Shown here: positions 12,877 to 26,341 of the stretch, in pieces | How positions within the stretch are numbered: the first letter of the stretch is position 1 | Layout of the letters: each line of letters begins with the position of its first letter | From: Klebsormidium nitens | Taxonomy: Eukaryota; Streptophyta; Klebsormidiophyceae; Klebsormidiales; Klebsormidiaceae | Direction of reading: 5' to 3' | DNA length: 64,000 nt | NCBI GenBank assembly: GCA_000708835.1 | Contig: DF237048.1 | Coordinates: 142,396-206,395 of the forward strand | Program-made: the position numbers and the translations under genes | The notes under the pieces: model-generated | Seen by the model: the letters and a program-made list of their open reading frames with translations, nothing else | Database searches by the model: none | What the model was told of the DNA's origin: nothing

Positions 12877-15800
12877 ATGACCTGGTGGGCAGGTTACTGG
12901 AATCTCGAGGCAGCCGCGAACGCTTGCGTGCGCAACAAGACGACTCTGACTGCTAGATCGAGGAAAGATTGCATACCATTGTGAAGGTCACGAAAAGTAG
13001 AAACGAAATAGATTACAAAAAGGAAAGCCAAATAGAGGATGCACGTGGCTCAGAGCGGGAGACCTGGATTGGGCGGCCCCCGATGTCCCCACCAAATGTC
13101 AGCTTCCTAGCCAAAACTTGGTATCGGTCGGACCTGCCGCCGCGCCGGAATGATGGGGCCGTACTACTGTAAGTCGTTCGTTTCCACTAGTTGGCTGTTC
13201 TTTTGCCGGGTACTTCACGACAACGGAGCCGGAAAAGCACCGGACGAGGAACTCGATACTATGCCAACTTCAAATGACAGAGTTTTCAGACCGCAACCGC
13301 AAAAAGCTGGATTGAAGAGGCTTCCCGCTTTCGAAGAGGTTTCGTAGGTAACCCAAGCCTGACTGCCCACCACCGAAAAGGTGAAGTCAAAAGCCGTCAC
13401 GTGAAGGACAGGACCTACAGAAACGACGTACAAGACAAACACGTTTAGAGCGCGGAAACGCGTGCTTGGACTGCACTTCGTGTCTCGCGCAAGGCGAATA
13501 GGGTGCCCTTTTCATCGCTGACAACACGCGACACGTCACTTTGGGCCGCTTAATTGCGGCATAAATTTTTTGTGAAGGCTGATACAAACCACTTAAGATT
13601 GGAGCCTTGCGAAACAGTAATCTTTGTTGTTCCGCAGACTTGGTTGACTAAACACTACATGACTAGGCATACCTAGAGTTGGCGATACTTGTATCCGCTC
13701 GAAAGTGGCTCTCATACGAAAGACGTCCAGCACGATTTTGAAAGCTCTCCTCATGCGAAACGTTCTATGATTGGCAATCACCCTCCCGCCATTGACTGAC
13801 GGAAAGAGAACAAAGCGCCTCGCCAACTTTCAAGTCAGCAAGTTCTCTGCGGCGAGACCGCCCTCCTAGGGTGTCAAAGCACATGAAAGCACTTGAAAGC
13901 ACTTGAAAGAATACATGAGAGTCCTAGTTAGATTGCACCCTTCAAACCAGAGCACACCCAGTACGTACGTGGACGTCATACTGCATGAAGGGAGCTAGCT
14001 CCACCTGTTACCGCCAACTTGGGTCCGATTTTGTAATGACCAAGTCGATGTGGTTTCAGTCCGTCAGCCAATACATCTTCAACAAATGAAAGGGCAGAGA
14101 GCGAAAAACCTGATGTGGCGTTGCCTTAGCGCCATTAAGATGTTCACGGGGTCAAGTCATTGCCCCGCCGGCAAAGATCAATTTGACTCCTCGACTCCTG
14201 GAGGATGGCAACTCGTAGGAAGGCCAACAGCACCAGATCGAAGGACCATATGAAAAGCAGTCATGTCTGTTATGTAGATATGCACCAACCGGCGGATTGT
14301 AACGAAACTCAAGAAAAGCAACACACCAAGAAGGGTCCACTTGCAGGATGTAGCCGTCACGCCGTTTTCCAAAGCAGAGAGTTCTGTGTTTGACCACTCT
14401 GTAACCTGTCGGAACGTCGCAGCTTCTTAAAACGAAGCAGCCTAGACAAATAGATAGGGAGAAACCGGTGCTGATCATCGTACTAATATACGCACGAGAG
14501 ATGACAAGGCCTTGCATGTAACTGACGTGACAATGGCTCTGTGCCCGAGACAGACAGACCTATGAGCTTCCAAAGGAAGGCCCGTGGGTCCTCGTCATCG
14601 CCTCTGTAAGAAAGTTGGCAGTAGCCCGTCAAGATTCTGACCGCTTGGATAAGATTGCCCTACGGTAATCATTCTAGAAGCACAGGAAACGTGCCAAGGA
14701 AGTATGACAAAATAATTTGGGTCACTAGGCCAACAAAAGTGCTTTCCTGCCACCCGTTAAAAACATGGGCAGCAGTGGACTGTAACCACTTACCAAGAAC
14801 TTTACCGTTAACAGCTTCTATTACTGGACGGAAGAGAGCATTTGCAAGTATTAAATCTGACAACGAGAACCGATCAAACGTTCATGGTTCTCGTTATGCC
14901 TGCATGGCCTCGGAAGCGCGGCTTTGGAACGTAAGCTGAAGGCTATTCGTATACGTTAGCATGACGCTACGTCGTTGTGTTGATTCTGCCAAAAGGTCAA
15001 CGCGGCAGCCGATCTTACAGCCTCAAAGGAAACCCGAAGACGAGTAACATCATCTCCTTGACTGGAGTGGAGGCAAACTGAGGCTTCGGAGTCACTCATC
15101 GATATCTTTCGCAACAAGAAAGCGCGAGCAGCGTGGTCTCGTCATTGCCATCCTGGAGAGAAGACGTGTGCGCGACAATGGGCTTGTAACGCGTATTCAA
15201 GCGACAGTACGAAACAGATCGAAGGAATACACGATTCGGGCCGGGCCTTAATGGCACAATCAGTCCATAGGCCTGAGCAAGTTGAAAGTCAGGGTCGTAT
15301 AACCGACGGGCCCTGACCAGCCCAAAATCTGCTCACACAATGACCGCCGGATGTACTGCTGGCGAGAAGAAGAAGTTCAGCGAATGCGCACCAGCAAAGG
15401 GAAACGGGCACCCAAAAGTGATCACATCAGAAGGTGCACGGATCAAAGGGAGATACGTCCTGGTCAGGTTAAGCCGCCCGTCGAGACGCAAACGCAGCCT
15501 CGTCACCATCTTTCGACCGGACACTGGAGCTTGCAAAAGGTGCTGAGATTCTGGTAAGACAAGATTGAAAAATCGTGGCGGATAGACCAGGGTTCGACCA
15601 AGGATCTGGGTGGTTCCAGCCTTGCGTCAAGAATTTTTGATCCGCAGACCCTGTACACATTTGAAAGGCAGCAAAAGTTACCCCGGATTACTGCTTGATG
15701 CATCAAACGCTGTCATGTTGCTCGGTGAGTTTTCTGAAAGCGGGCCTTCCAGTTTAATCACAAAAGGTTCTCGATCTTTCCAGCTCAACTGGTAATTTGA

Positions 15801-16330
15801 GCACGCTCGGTCGTCATTGTCGTCTGAACTGCACGGTGAAGCCCGAGAGGAAGAACCGGACTGACTCAAGTTCACTCTACTTACCGTCGGCCTGATTTCA
15901 ACGAGCGAGCTTGAACTAGAAACATGTGTACATATGTCCGACGCGGCTAGTATGGCGGCATCTGATCTTGCACACGCTGGAATCCGTGCTTGAGCCTTCT
16001 CCATGAAGAGCTCGAGCATAACCTCGTCATCACCGCATCAACTTCAACGTCAGAATTATTAAAAGCCTCGGTCTCTCCACTACCGCTTCCCTCCCTTTTA
16101 CAAAGAAGGTAGTATGAGCCACTGTGAGGTGCATGTGGTGAACGTGCATGCGGGGCTCTGCACGCCCACCAATCAAATCTGTCCTTCAACATTAAAGGGT
16201 TTACTGTTGGACTGAAACAAGGGTAACGCGACTACGAATCCTCTGGACGTTTGAATATCGGATCATAATAAAGCGAGCATGCACGCCTCGCTGATTCCCT
16301 CAAACGCAGTCTCCGCTCGATAAGCAAATG
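12877..16330. repeat. Tandem array unit 4, last unit (about 3.45 kb)
   Basis: This unit is collinear with unit 3: TGACCTGGTGGGCAGGTTAC (12878), GCTTCCTAGCCA (13098), GCGCCATT block (about 14122), AGGTCAACGCGGCAGCC (14993), TTTCGACCGGACACTGGAGC (15510), ACTGACTCAAGTTCACTCTA (15861) and GCGAGCATGCACGCCTCGC (16275). Similarity stops at about 16.33 kb, short of a full unit, which marks the right edge of the array. A short imperfect 11-bp repeat (AAAGCACTTGA type) sits at about 13875-13915. Confidence 0.75.
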
Positions 16331-18996
16331 GCAAATGAGACGCCCGTCAGGCGGTTGTATATCGAGATTAACCCTCTTAGTGGTCCTTGGAAAGTGACAG
16401 CACGTGGGCGTTCCATGGTTTCAAATAAACTAGGCTACTCACAGACGTGCATGCAAGTAAATGAAAGAATATTTTAGCGCACTTCTTCATATCCAATTAT
16501 CTTCGGAACGTCTTATATGAAGACGTATATGAGCACTTAAAGTGTTGACAACCACGCTCCTTGGACCCGACCTAGCTATAGCGCGGCGAAATCATGCGGT
16601 GAAGCAAGGCTTCACATCTGACCAAAAAATTGTTGACACCGTCGGGTGAATGTCAATCGAGTTAGAAAAGATTATCGAACGTATGACCTCGAGCCCAAAC
16701 ACAAAAGAAGAAGAAATACTTTCCTAAATTAACTGTAAACTGATCAAAACTTTGAAAACGCGGCGCTCCTGCCTTCCATGGCAGTGCTGCCAAGATTTTG
16801 GGACATACTTACTAAAACGGAAATACGAGCACCATGCATTTTGAAAAACAGTCTTTCTATGATTAACTTCGATATCCTTGTTAAAGGGCATCTTTCAGCC
16901 TGCCATAGTTCAACTTATATCGATATGTATTTTCCAAGAATCCTATCGATCCAGAATTTCGAAAAGATTTGATTGTAGATAGTAGGCGCTCAGTCAAACA
17001 AATCTCTTCATTCAGAGCCCATGTCCGTTTTCATCGTGACCAAATTTGCGAGAGCGAGTGCGAATGGAGCCCTTCTAGAGCGGCCAGAAATCGAAACGGG
17101 ACTTCGAAGTAAAGGAGCTCCAGATGATCAAATAGTCTTCCCACTTGTGCATGAAGATCACCGTAAAACGGGAGGCCGGTATCGCGCTTCTACCCGACTG
17201 AGCGTCATTGGTCAGCAGATGAACCAATTCAACATGCAAGAAAATCTTCAAAGACGCCTCACTAGGAAGCGCAGCATGAGCTGACCGTCAGCTAACTCAT
17301 GCTTCAAGTCTCGGACTTGAAGCCGGCAGGCACTCAATGTGCGAAGTCTGAGACGGTCCAGACGATCTGAAGAGCAGCTCTAGCAGGATTGCAACTTTGA
17401 GGGGAAACGTCTACAGACATTAGCCTGAGCATGTATTGTTATATTAGATCAAGCGTTGGCGGGCACACCGACATGGCAGCGGCTCTGATACCATCTCAAT
17501 CAACTCCTTGGATCTCGTCGGGGAAGCCAAGCAAAGTCCTTTCATTGCCTTTGTCCCACGGATGGTAAGGACGAAGTCACGTGTTTCCTGTTTTGGCATG
17601 CGCGAACTGACTCTTTTAAGGAGCTGACCATTGGATAGTCCAGGCTCCACGAGCTGGCGGGGCCGATATTACGGCTGTGCTCAGCCATATTCTCACCGCC
17701 GCTAACACAAACGGCTCGCCCGAGAGAGGATAAGCTGCCAGACTGATGATACCCAACACTGCAGACGTCGGAGGGCGCATTTTCACTTACAGACGTTATA
17801 TAAAGCCTTTCGTGAACATCTACACATACGAGTGACGAAAAAAGAATGATGCAATTTATGTGGCAGCACTATAGGAGTAAATGCCGTCAGCACCAAGACG
17901 CAGTCAAAAACAGTAAGCGTTTACTCATCGTGAGACCAACCGACAAACAAGATTACGTCAGCACAGTGGCAAGGCGGAGACCGCACTCTTTCGTGTTTGA
18001 GAAGCACTGGCAAGTAACCGCGAGCAGCGAATGCAGCCCTCTCACCAGGCAAGCCGCAAGCACTGCTTTGCTTGCTCTTGTTCAAAGCACTAAAGCAACT
18101 TCGTCTCTCCGACTGCTTCTCTGACGTCAGGTGGTGGTATCTAGGTTATATGGCAGGCCATGATTGAAAAGTAAACGAAGAGAGCGTAGATCGACTGAAA
18201 CCGGTCTCGCCAATTTGCCATGGCGTCCGGAAAGCCAGCACGCCGACATTAAGAGAGCTGGTCTGGACAAAATTGTACCGAGGTGCGCGCCAAAAAAAGA
18301 AAAGCGAGCATTTTGATACACTATGCGAGCAACGGGGTCACCAGACAACTGTCGAAAGAAGACGACTCCCTGGCACTTAGGAATAGCCAGTAGACGTATG
18401 GCATCACGAGTGCTTCATCCATTATCCTGATGACGACTAGTATGTGTCATTAGGGCACTCGATCACCGCCTTGATCCGTTGTTTTGGAGGAGATGTTCGT
18501 GACAATCCGCTACCATACTTCGGATGAACAATGCTCACTTTTCCTGGTATAGCCGGCGCAACAGAATGCCCAACTGCAAACCAAACTGGTTCCGTTCAGA
18601 CCTCAACGACAACGCCTCTTCACAACCTACTGAAACAGAGCTTTCCAACACTGGTCCAGATCCGCAAGGAAGATTCGTTGCTCATCCTGGCCCGCTTATG
18701 ACAATTGCTTGGGACAGGAATGTAAAAAGCTGGGCACACACACTCTGAAGTCGTGAAACGCGCAAGCCAGCATTTGAGCGCAAAAGCACGACCAACAGCC
18801 CTCAGCGATGATCAAGCGGAAGCGGGAATACACCACCAGAAAAGTGCACACCACTTGTTTGAAAGTGTACAGTGTGGCCCAAAAACCGTGTCTCATCATT
18901 GATCACGCTAGATGACTTTGTGATTGCAAATACAATGTGTAGAGAGCGCCCAAACTCGCTGTGACCCAATTGCAGCCTGAAGCAGAATCCGAACAT
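16331..18996. other. Gene-free stretch between the array and FIP37
   Basis: No domain-bearing frame was found. The longest ATG frames (17021-17284, 87 aa, and 17846-18124, 92 aa, both plus) look like chance frames with no recognised motif. The 3' untranslated region of the minus-strand FIP37 gene should lie at the right end of this stretch. A 10-bp inverted repeat is present at 17301-17323. Confidence 0.5.
17301..17323. repeat. Short hairpin, 10-bp arms with a 3-nt loop
   Basis: GCTTCAAGTC (17301-17310) is followed by TCG and GACTTGAAGC (17314-17323), a perfect inverted repeat. There is no T-tract or neighbouring gene that would make it a terminator. It may be incidental. Confidence 0.6.
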
Positions 18997-21900
18997 TCAA
19001 GTCTCAACTTTTACAGAGTCTTTCAAATCTGTCCGTTCTGACGGCCGGCCCTCAATCGCTTGGGTCTGCGGTGCATCTGACCGTAGCCGCCTTGTCATAT
19101 CCTCCACTTGCTTCTGCACCTTTTGCAGCGCGCGCTCTTTCTCTCGGAGCTGCTTCTGGAGCGAGTACACCTGCAAGAGCGAACGAACCAGACCGGCTTC
19201 GAAAAAGGACAATTTGTGCGTTACTTCCTAGAGAAACTGGAAAAGTAAAGCTTCAAAGGCGTACTTGTAAAGTAACGTTGTTCCAAATCATGCAAAAAAG
19301 ACGCTCTCAAAGTGTGCGTTTTGCCTGGCTGACGGGCCACGACAGAGAGGAAGGCACAGAGCGAGATGATACGTTGCATGTGCCCAGGCAATGTGTTCGC
19401 CAAAATTGGGATTACGCGTTAGCCACGAGTGCCTGCAAATAGTGACCACGTTATCGTCAAGGCAATGGCTTTGTGCAATCGTCAAGGGCAGAGAATTCTA
19501 TGCCGTGTCAAGACCAAAGCGAACTTGTCTTGCGCAACACGGTTCAGATGGTCAAGCGCATGCAAAAGCAAAGGAACGCAGCCTTTAGCTCCCGCTGTGA
19601 AAGCTCACCACTAACAAGACTCTACTCAAAGGGTTTCATCTAATCATTCAACCAGGAGCGAAAGACAGGCACTGGCCGCATGGATTCAGAAAGTGCTGAC
19701 AACTGACAGCAGGAGTGTTCATTGCGTATAAAAGAACTATAAGTCCAGTCTATGAAGCGTCGTCAGCATGCACTCACCACATGCTGCCACTTGTCGCAAT
19801 CGTCGTTGAGGTCGTCGACGTACTCTTGCAGCTCTGCGAAACGTAAGGTTAAATGAAGGTTAAGGTTAAGGTCAAGGTTGCTTTATCAGTAAAGCACTAC
19901 CTTTCTTGCAGAGAAGTGCAACTCCTTTTGGGGAGGACAACAGAATCGATGCTTGCATTCTCTCCAAATGCCAGGATAAAAGAAAGGGCTGATCACAAGG
20001 AAGCAGCGACGTTCGAAGGACAGAGAGAAGGATCCGTCAGAATCAGAACGAAACCATGCATCATGGAAGTGCTGCAGACTGATTGCCATCACAACATGCA
20101 GAAAACCACCCAAGGCAAAATATTGGGGGCCAGAGTGCCTACCGTCCTTCAAACCCACTTGTTTAGAAGTCAACAAGTATGGAATTGACACTGCTTTGAG
20201 GATCTAGGGTTCCTAGCGTGCTTTCATACATCAAAGATACGGATCGCTGACAGACTGCCTGCGTACCTTTGAAGCCCTGCTTCATCTCCACGTTGAGTTG
20301 CTTCTGCAGTGCCAACTTGTTCTCGAGCTCGTGCATCTGCCACAACCAACGGAAATTGAAGTCAGAAAATCAAGCAGCACTAAAGTCCAACGGTGGGGAA
20401 GCTGTGAGAAGCTTGATTGGGTCGATATCTTGGAAGGCGGTCAATGTTGTTCAAGCGTGGCAAGCGTGGGTCGCCTACGATTGAAAAGCAAAGGTTCGAA
20501 GCAGAAAAGGAATTCCTTAGGACTGAGACCAGTACAAGATGCAAAGAGCGTGCATCAGTTTAGAAAGGAGCAACCAACGGATCTCAGAAAGCGAGAGAGT
20601 ACCGGATCGACCGTGAGAGTACCGAAGAACGACGGACTCGGTCAGAAGGGAAAGTCAACATGAATCTACGAAGGGTGGACAAAAATTTGTGCTGCTTGCT
20701 TGGCAGAGACTCCGTTCAGAACGGGCATCGTGCAAAACGGCAAAACGTGTCTCGACACCGTCCACCACTGCGTTCGTGAATCAAGGTAGGTCACGAAGTG
20801 TCGGTTGTCCCAAAGTAGAGGCTTCTACGGGCGCCCGTCGACAGTGCTCTCACTCAATCGTAAGAGAGCAATAAACCGTCCCGACCAGGCAGTGCAGGCT
20901 CAAGCATTAATCTTCCTTAGAGTTCAACTGAAATGAACAGTTCAACTTTTACAATTTGTTTCTTTCAATCGTGCGTGCCTCAGCAAAGCCTGCTGAATCA
21001 AGCGTTTCAGAAAAGCAAGAGCCGCTACTTCGAAATACTGGCTCAAACCACATTCACACCTTTCACTGAGCGCTTGTGCCGCCCGTGAGCGCCTGTCATT
21101 GCCAGTTTGATTGGCACCGAGAAATACGAGTCCGACTTTTCGAGCAAGTTACTTTTCAGAGCGGATGCATGTGCAAAATTCCTCGTACGACCGTTGTCCC
21201 CGAACCAAGCAAGACAGTGGCTCCGATGACGGAATGCTCAATCAAACTTAGCTTTGATGACAGCATGGTCTTTGCCATTATCGCTTGGTGTTTCACGGCC
21301 ACAAGAAGCAAATGAAAAAAATTGCAACTTGCGCAGACTCACATGAACGCCTTTTCGCTACTGCTTAAAGGCGCTGCGACATCCATCTCCGCACGAGCTC
21401 ACCATGCACAGTTCACTTATTCCTCATGGCCACCTCTCATCAGCCGATTGCCCTCATTGCCACCTCTCATCAGGCAACGCATGCAAAACCAGCCCAAGCG
21501 CTCGTACTAATTTTCACGGACGTAAAAACCTGGATGAAGTGCTTAGAAATCTGGATGAATTGCTTACAAAACCAAGCAGAAGCTAGTGGAAGACGGAAGG
21601 ACAGTGATCCTCGATTTCGAAGTCCGTATGGCTCGGATCAACGCCTCGTTCGCTCAAGGTGGTGAAAGTCATCGCCAACAACAACAGGGGACCACGGTAT
21701 CCAGGAACACCAACAGGGCCCGCCGCAAATGTCAAAATTAAGCAGCGTAAGTTCGCAAATTACGTAGCCAGAAACAGAGGAGCCAGCTCGGGCAAACTAT
21801 GGACACCCCGCGAATTTCAGATCGTAGAATAGCGGCTTCGACTGCTCGTACTCCAGATGCTATTTCAGCTACTTCAGGCCCGGCAACAAAATCGTCCTCG

Positions 21901-24900
21901 GCTACAAGAGCGTTTGACGTTTGAACAGCACCATCTGACGCACGAACGGATAACCCGGTTTCGTCAATAACTAATTGCGAGGGCTAGAAAACTTCGCTAG
22001 CCAGCACCCGTAAAGATTATACCATCCAGGCCAACGAAGTTGTTTCTGTGGAAAGTCGCTTTTCAAGAAGCGGGATAAACTCCTCGAGATTCTTTACTGT
22101 GTATGGGCAGCCGTTAAATCCAGCCTGTTGCAGCTCAAACCAAAATCCAAGAGCGGCCAGGAAACGCCGTTCCACAACCCTGAGCAATCTATGCGAGTTT
22201 GACGTGTGGTGACCCAGAAGCATGTGGCTCAGCTCGTACTTGTCCTTCTTCCGTGAGCTCGCCAAAACCCAGGGCTGTACGAGATCATGGCCTGAACACA
22301 TCGGCCCAAAGAAAGAGGCGTGCAGACGAACCACAACTTGTGTAAGGACTTGGATCGAGGACGAAAACGACGCAGGTGCCTCGAAGCAGTTGTCAACAAC
22401 GCTTTCTTTGGCGTTTTTCCCAGAACTCACAAGGTAGAATATCCTACCAGAACGTCTGCCCGTTGCTCCAACAATAATGCAAGCCTCTCTCATAAAAGTT
22501 TCATTCGGAGCACGGTCTCTTGTGGCAAGCACTTTCGTGTGTTAAAATTCAAGCACTTTGGAGATATAAACAGCAAAGCACTAAAGGACCGCTTTAACAG
22601 AAATCATTGCTCGACAACGCGCGCCTCTGACCAAAGCGCAGCAGCCAAAAGCAGAAGCTGACCGAAGCAGAAAACATTAACGAAACGGAACCTTGAACGC
22701 CATCGATCAAAATACGGCTGCCAAAAGCAGAACCCGCCCCAACCGAAAGAAGGCAACAAAACCATTCTTTAAATAGGGCGTTCCTCACCTTGCCCTCGGA
22801 CATCTCGCGCCCGATCTCCTCGTTCTCCTCCTGCAGCGTGCGGCACTTGGCCATGAGCATCTTGCCGTTCTTGCTGTGCGGCGTGAATTGCACCGCCGCC
22901 AGGTCGTCCTGCGCCTCCTTCAGCTTCTTCTCGCTCGCCTCCAGCTCCGTCTGCGGGGTGCGCACGGATGGTCAGATGATGTCTCAATGGCAGCATAGAG
23001 TGCAGTTCGGGGCTCGATGGATACTTAACTAGGATAGTATCTGGGCTGAATTGAGTTGTTGGTATGCTTGTCAGGGCCTGTCTCAATGTTTCAAGAAAAC
23101 AAAAGAGCAGGATTCGGAGATGCGGATTCATAAGAGCAGTTGAAGCTTCCTGAACCGAGCACAAGTCCAATCGTCACATCTACTCTATTTTACCTGCTGA
23201 AGACGTCGTGAAAGTAAAACGAGCAGAAGTTCCGAACAAGCAAGGCCGAACACGAAGGGAAGTAGGACAAAGTCGTCATAAAGAGCTGTCGCTGCTCGGG
23301 TCAGCGAAAAGCGCGGGCAGAATGAGCGAAGCAAAAAAACCAATTGACCTTTCTGTTCTCCAAATGAACAGTGAAGAACGTGCAAGCTGGCAAAAAAGCT
23401 CTGAACGGGTTTCTTTCCTGGCTTCAGCTTTCTCGAGTCGACAAACTCAACGAACATTGTTCTGACTTGTAAGAACCTTCACATAAAATCAATCTTCAAA
23501 TACCACAATCCGAGCGCAGTCTACAGTCGTCCTGAGTACGATTTACTTCAGGAAGGCAGTCTTTCTGTGTTACCTTGAGCTTGGTAAACTCGAGGTGGAG
23601 CACCGGGTCTAGCAGCAGCTGGCGCGCCTGCGTGTGCTTCGGGTGCATCAGCTGCTTCAGGTCGTGCAGCTGGGTCTGCAGAGACAAGCGTGACGTCAGT
23701 AGGGGCAAGGATGACGATGTGAAAGCTCAGTGCGAGGCGACAAACCAAACGTTGGGCGTGAAGTACCATCTGACCGAGCTGACGGACGCTTAGGATGAGT
23801 GTGCAAGAATGGGAGCGAGCCGCTAGCTCGACGCCTCAACGACCTCTCTGGTTAGACAAATGCCACAATGCGTTGTAGAAGGCGTCTTTGAGCACACAAA
23901 CCACTCTACTTGTGTCCAGATTAGAGGCAGGGCTGAACAGCGGCAATGTTCGAGCGGGCCTTGCTGATGGGTCAGGCAAACCAGGTACCCACCCGATGAC
24001 TAATGCGAATACAAGGACCCCTTCATAGAGCAACCAGTCCCAGCTACTTGTAATGCTTCTGGAGTTGACAAGTAAGCCATTCGAGTTTGAAGGGGGCGAA
24101 CCCCCGGTGCCCCGACAAGATCCTAAAGCTCTTGGTGGAGAATATCTCGCATGATACTTACCTTCAGCTCGGCGACGTCCTTGTCTTTCATTGTCAACTT
24201 GATAAGCAGAGCGTCCTCCTTACCCTTCGACACCTGAAGCTGCAGAAAAGAATAAAGAGGGTGGTGGGTGGGTTGAACGACCAACGAATGAGCATCTGCT
24301 CGAGGGATGAATCAGCAATTACCGTTTTACAAATAAAAGGTGCATGGCAGAATTGCTCCCAGCGTTGTCCGTGGAACCAGATTATCGTTAGAGGATTGTC
24401 TCTCTAACATTGAACTCCAATCCCATCTAAGCACGTTCCAAAGATACTGATGGAAACTGTGGGACTGGTCTCCTGTATGAGGAGAACTTTGATAGCGGTG
24501 GAACCTGTCTCTGGTCAAGAAAGACTCAGATACTGCTTAGAACGTCAGGCTGAGCTTATCTCCGCCAGCTCATTGCCCTACATGATGACCTGGCAGAGTT
24601 TGACTAGTCCGCAACAATCAAGAGAACGGCAACCAACCTGCTCTCTCAGCCTGCTGTGTTGCACCCCCATCTTCAGCACCTCCTGGATCACGACCGTCGG
24701 ATCTGGCTCCCCCCCAGCAACTGCCAATCCTGGCAGGATGGAGTTGCCCTTGAAAGCTGTGCGCCATCGTTCTAGTTCTGCATTTGCGGTTGCGTATTTC
24801 TGCTGGAGGACCACCAGGTCAGCGTCGCGTTGCTCCAAACTGCGAAGTGGTGCACGGAAGATCAAGCAATGGGAAAGGGTGTGGAGGGAAAGGGTGTTCT

Positions 24901-26084
24901 CCTGCAAGGTACTGTTTGCGGGGATCTTTGAGCTCGTACAACGTGTCGTAGTGTCATACGTGACATGAACATGGTGAAACGATGACAACACCAGCGTTTT
25001 CGTTAGGTTGTCTCTGTTGTGCTCAGGGGATTCTGCCAGAATGAGTTTTCGATCGGCTTATGGCTAGAATGCTACCTTGAGCTGACAGAATTTAATTTTG
25101 AGGAATGGGGAAAAGGAGCGGCATGACCACGTTTGCAGGCGTTTACAAAGCCATGATTTGAAATCACTTCAAGGAATCAAAGGAACTTTTGATAAAGACA
25201 AGAAAATGCTCTCCCCCTCACCTAGCTCTCAGGTTCAAGATGGTAGTGGTGGCGTGATCGGCAACATGGGCCTGCAAGGAAATGGGAGGTGTTAGTACAA
25301 ATCTGTTGCAGAGCTTGACTCTGAAGAAACGCAGATTACTGGGCAGAGGGCATGCAGCAATGACAAGATGCAGCACAAGAAATGGCATTTGTACATGATG
25401 ATACCTGCTTCTGGAAAGGCTGCCTCTGAAAAGGGGACACTAGTTAGAACAGAGGGCATATGCATTTCAAGTGGTGTTGCAGCCACCTTATGAGGACTTT
25501 AAGTCAAGCAATCATCTCGAATGTTTTCTTCAACTACCTTCGTAATGTCGTCTGAAAGGAAAACAAAACCCAAAATATGCTGTACCAGAGCTCCAAAGAA
25601 TACATACACACTGGGCAGCGATACAGGGGCAAAACACACCTTTTTAGTCTCATACTCTTCATCAAGATCCTCTTCCGCTGGCCGCTTTCTTGACACCGGA
25701 GCCGAGATGCCAACATCATCGCCGAAATCATCGTCCCCCTGCAGAGTGACAATGCACGATGACAAAGTTTCTTGCCACACTGAGGTTTTCTTCACGGGCA
25801 AAGTTTTTATGGTTTGGACTTGGAGGAAAGGCACAACCCAGAATTCCAAATCGTCTGATGCCTTGAAATGTGGTGGTAGGCAATGTAATCATAAGAAACT
25901 GTTGCTGACATCCTGAATTTAGCCATGCATCAGCTTGACCTGCGATTGGATGAATGCGGCATCCAGAAGCACGCTTCCGGACCCTTGAGGCTTTGCAACA
26001 ATGATGCCAATAAGAGAAATAATTGACAGCTGATAAAATTGCAAGTGGGTGTGCCTTGCGTAGGGAATAACTCACACCAAACAT
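18997..26084 (-). CDS. FIP37: FIP37/WTAP-type subunit of the mRNA m6A methyltransferase complex
   Basis: The product is a nuclear coiled-coil scaffold expected to hold the MTA/MTB (METTL3/14-like) pair for N6-adenosine methylation. Coding exons on the minus strand are 26084-26076, 25738-25640, 25425-25405, 25271-25222, 24839-24638, 24239-24162, 23675-23574, 22950-22789, 20336-20267, 19833-19778 and 19170-18997. All have GT-AG borders and compatible phases, giving about 340 aa, close to the plant family length. The acidic N-terminus contains DDDFGDD. The centre carries the family signature around FTPHSKNGKMLMAKCRTLQE followed by NEEIG. The last exon is coiled coil (LREKERALQKVQKQVEDM). The three-codon first exon (ATGTTTGGT before a GTGAGTT donor) is the least certain part. 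The 2.45 kb intron 20337-22788 is unusually long for this gene. The identification rests on recognised sequence similarity. Confidence 0.9.
22017..22532 (-). other. 171-codon open frame inside the large FIP37 intron
   Basis: The frame is on the same strand as the host gene, within intron 20337-22788. It begins at a GTG. The first ATG is 13 codons further in (residue 14). No domain is recognised. A stretch near the C-terminus (RRFLAALGFWFELQQAGF, then VKNLEEFIPLLEKRL) looks like an amphipathic helical protein rather than random translation. It could be a retained exon, a relic of an insertion, or chance. Confidence 0.2.
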
Positions 26085-26331
26085 TGCGGCCAGCGGGACC
26101 GCCAATCCAGATGCTCGTGTGACGTGATGGAACACCCGGGGATGTTGAAATGGTTGTCAGCACATTTGCGAAAGGTTTTGCCCTGAAGAATTTGTAAGGT
26201 ACAACTTACAGGCGATACAAGCGACCAAGAAAGCTCCAGATAGTCACCAAGGATGAATGTGAATTTGCACGAGGCAGAATCCCTTGTGCATTGCAAGCCA
26301 GCTCACCCATCCAGGTCGATTTAGGGGCGCG

Positions 26332-26341
26332 TTTTGGCGCG
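26332..26341. promoter_or_regulatory. E2F-like site upstream of FIP37
   Basis: TTTTGGCGCG matches the E2F consensus TTTSSCGC with flanks. It lies about 250 bp upstream of the proposed FIP37 start, in a GC-rich patch (26320-26350). It is a sequence match only. E2F sites are common in plant cell-cycle promoters, and short motifs also occur by chance. Confidence 0.3.

Noticed and set aside
25059-25064. 6-nt FIP37 exon (CTCAAG) between a CAG and a GTAGC
   Set aside because: Phase would allow it, but leaving it out gives a gap-free match to the conserved plant FIP37 block.
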